A DNA stretch of 64,000 nt from Bifidobacterium anseris. Lineage in GTDB: Bacteria > Actinomycetota > Actinomycetes > Actinomycetales > Bifidobacteriaceae. The stretch lies in assembly GCF_002860345.1 (NCBI RefSeq), contig NZ_NMYC01000005.1, positions 186,001 through 250,000 on the forward strand. The letters are read 5' to 3'. Of this stretch, positions 62,524-64,000 are shown piece after piece (position 1 is the stretch's first letter; every line of letters begins with the position of its first letter). The notes under the pieces were generated by a model, which was not told the origin of the DNA, did not search any database, and saw nothing but the letters and a program-made list of their open reading frames with translations. A program made the translations under genes and the position numbers.

Positions 62524-64000
62524 ATGTTCGACAACGGAAACCATGTGGTGCTGCGTCGCGACGGCGTATGCGTCGTGCTCAAGACGCCGCAGAATGAGAT
62601 GCCGCAGGTCGAGTACTGGGGCGGCGATTTCGGCGTGTCGAGCGCCGAGGACGTACTCGCGATGCTCGACGTGATGACGCTCAAGGTGACGCCGCCGGAC
62701 GAGAATCCGGACGCGGCGCTACGCCCGTCGATTCTGCCGCAGGGCGCCGAGGCCTTCGCGGGACGCCCGGGACTCGAGGCGTACCGCGGCGAGAAGCCGG
62801 TGTTCGTGCGCTGGACGTCGGTGACGACCGAAGCGCATGACGACGTCGCGCTCGACGTGTACGCCGAGGACGCCGTCAACGAGGTCGCGCTCGACATGCG
62901 CCTCGAACTCGCCGAAGGAGGCCTGCTGCTCGCGAAGGCCACCGTCGGGAACGCCGCCGAGGGCGGCGAGCCGCTCGTCGTCAACTGGCTCGACCTGACG
63001 ATGCCGATCCCGCGCCGCGCCGACCATCTGACGCAGTTCACCGGCCGCTGGCCGCTCGAAAAGCAACCGGCGACGACGGCATTGCCGGTTGGCTCCGTCA
63101 CGCGCGACTGCCGCCACGGCAAAACGAGCCACGAAAGCCCGTGGCTGTTCATCGCCTCCGACGGCGCGCCGAAGTTCTCCGCCGGCGAAGTGTGGGCATG
63201 CCACCTCGCATGGAGCGGCAATCAGACCTACCGTCTCGACAACCTGCCGCAGCACGAGGCGCTGCTCGGTGCTGGCGAACTGCTTGGCCCCGGCGAGATG
63301 CGCCTCGAGCCCGGCTCGTCCTACGCGATGCCGCAGGTGTGTTTCTCCTACTCCGATGCCGGCCTCGACGGCGCCGCGAGCCGCTTCCACCGCTGGCTGC
63401 GCGCGCTGCCGCAGCATGTGCGCACCGACCGTCCGGTGACACTCAACACCTGGGAGGCCGTCTACTTCGACCATGACGAGGCGACGCTGATCAAGCTCGC
63501 CGACCTCGCCGCGAAGGTGGGAGTCGAACGCTTCGTGCTCGACGATGGCTGGTTCCATCTGCGTCGCGACGACACAAAGGGCCTCGGCGACTGGGTCGTC
63601 GATCCCGAAGTGTGGCCGAACGGACTCGACGCGCTCGCGAAGCACGTGCACGGCTTCGGCATGCAGTTCGGCCTGTGGTTCGAGCCGGAGATGATCAACC
63701 TCGATTCCGACTGCGCACGTGAGCACCCCGACTGGATCCTCGCGGCGCCCGAGGCGGTGCCGTGCCGCGCCGACGTCTCCTACCGCACGCAGTACGTGCT
63801 CGATCTGGCCAATCCGGACGCCTACCGCCATGTGCATGACCAGATGGCCGACCTCATCCGCGAACTGGGCATCGACTACATCAAGTGGGACCACAACCGC
63901 GACGTGACCGAGCCGGTGCACGCCGGCCATTACGGGCTGCACGCGCAGACCGAGGCCTGCTACCGTCTCTTCGACGAGCTCAAGCACGAGTTCCCGGGGC
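62524..64000 (+). CDS. GH36 alpha-galactosidase, 3' end outside window
   Basis: The frame from ATG 62524 (AAGGAG upstream) stays open to the window end, 492 residues of an expected 700 or so. The N-terminal beta-supersandwich domain is followed by the GH36 barrel: RPVTLNTWEAVYFDHDE, FVLDDGWFHLRRDDTKGLGDW, FGLWFEPEMINLDSD and the nucleophile Asp456 in IDYIKWDHNRDV. The acid/base motif lies beyond the end. It is probably cytoplasmic (no signal peptide) and removes alpha-galactose, for example from galactomannan or raffinose-type sugars. Confidence 0.93.
   Translation, partial: MFDNGNHVVLRRDGVCVVLKTPQNEMPQVEYWGGDFGVSSAEDVLAMLDVMTLKVTPPDENPDAALRPSILPQGAEAFAGRPGLEAYRGEKPVFVRWTSVTTEAHDDVALDVYAEDAVNEVALDMRLELAEGGLLLAKATVGNAAEGGEPLVVNWLDLTMPIPRRADHLTQFTGRWPLEKQPATTALPVGSVTRDCRHGKTSHESPWLFIASDGAPKFSAGEVWACHLAWSGNQTYRLDNLPQHEALLGAGELLGPGEMRLEPGSSYAMPQVCFSYSDAGLDGAASRFHRWLRALPQHVRTDRPVTLNTWEAVYFDHDEATLIKLADLAAKVGVERFVLDDGWFHLRRDDTKGLGDWVVDPEVWPNGLDALAKHVHGFGMQFGLWFEPEMINLDSDCAREHPDWILAAPEAVPCRADVSYRTQYVLDLANPDAYRHVHDQMADLIRELGIDYIKWDHNRDVTEPVHAGHYGLHAQTEACYRLFDELKHEFPG

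Overview
The window is a 64-kb chromosomal segment of a high-GC Gram-positive actinobacterium, most likely a Bifidobacterium. The clearest marker is a sucrose phosphorylase whose catalytic residues fall at the family positions (Asp192, Glu232, Asp290), next to a LacI regulator and an MFS permease. Other pointers are a carbohydrate-heavy gene set, several apparently leaderless starts, and sugar ABC transporters without a local ATPase. The species cannot be fixed from the sequence alone. No rRNA, insertion sequence, phage or CRISPR array was seen; one tRNA-Gly(CCC) is present.

Layout. 1-7.5 kb: the end of a metal P-type ATPase, a serine hydrolase, ferredoxin-NADP reductase, HtpX, tRNA-Gly, an SRAP (HMCES/YedK) protein and an MFS exporter. 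7.6-13.5 kb: a DinJ/YafQ-type toxin-antitoxin pair, a DUF4241 protein, Ogt, and a cassette of carboxymuconolactone-decarboxylase-like protein, cupin and alpha/beta hydrolase facing a LysR regulator. 13.5-20.5 kb: DUF4234 and other membrane proteins, a flavodoxin relic, a polysaccharide deacetylase, fba, purA and a pair of crcB fluoride channels. 20.8-26.6 kb: a complete branched-chain amino acid ABC transporter (livH-M-G-F-J). 26.8-34.6 kb: the sucrose locus scrR/scrP/scrT, a PIN toxin module, a relB-yoeB module with an amber codon in the toxin, and a second scrT-like permease. 34.8-40.6 kb: a two-component system divergent from a lipoprotein and MacAB-type exporter operon; both the adaptor and the permease are frameshifted, and base use is less GC-rich than around it. 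41.1-44.3 kb: an MHS-family transporter behind what looks like a branched-chain-amino-acid attenuator, then ilvC. 45-46.9 kb: an MFS exporter and gene debris.

46.9-64 kb is a glycan-use locus: two SGNH esterases, a GH1 beta-glucosidase, an ABC importer (binding protein plus two permeases), a GH2 beta-mannosidase, a LacI regulator, a DUF624 membrane protein, a membrane-anchored protein and a GH36 alpha-galactosidase (cut by the window end). The enzyme set fits breakdown of acetylated galacto(gluco)mannan oligosaccharides. Operator-like sites of the type TTAAGCGCTTAA or TGAAGCGNTTCA stand in most of its promoters, so one LacI protein probably controls it.

Main points for a second look: (i) a leader peptide rich in Ile/Val codons with mutually exclusive hairpins and a terminator before the MHS transporter; (ii) a leader RNA present twice in the glycan locus with compensatory stem changes; (iii) a G6 tract that frameshifts an exporter permease; (iv) two separate arrays, one decayed and one fresh, of a 52-54-nt hairpin-forming tandem repeat; (v) toxins with a changed catalytic residue or a premature stop.
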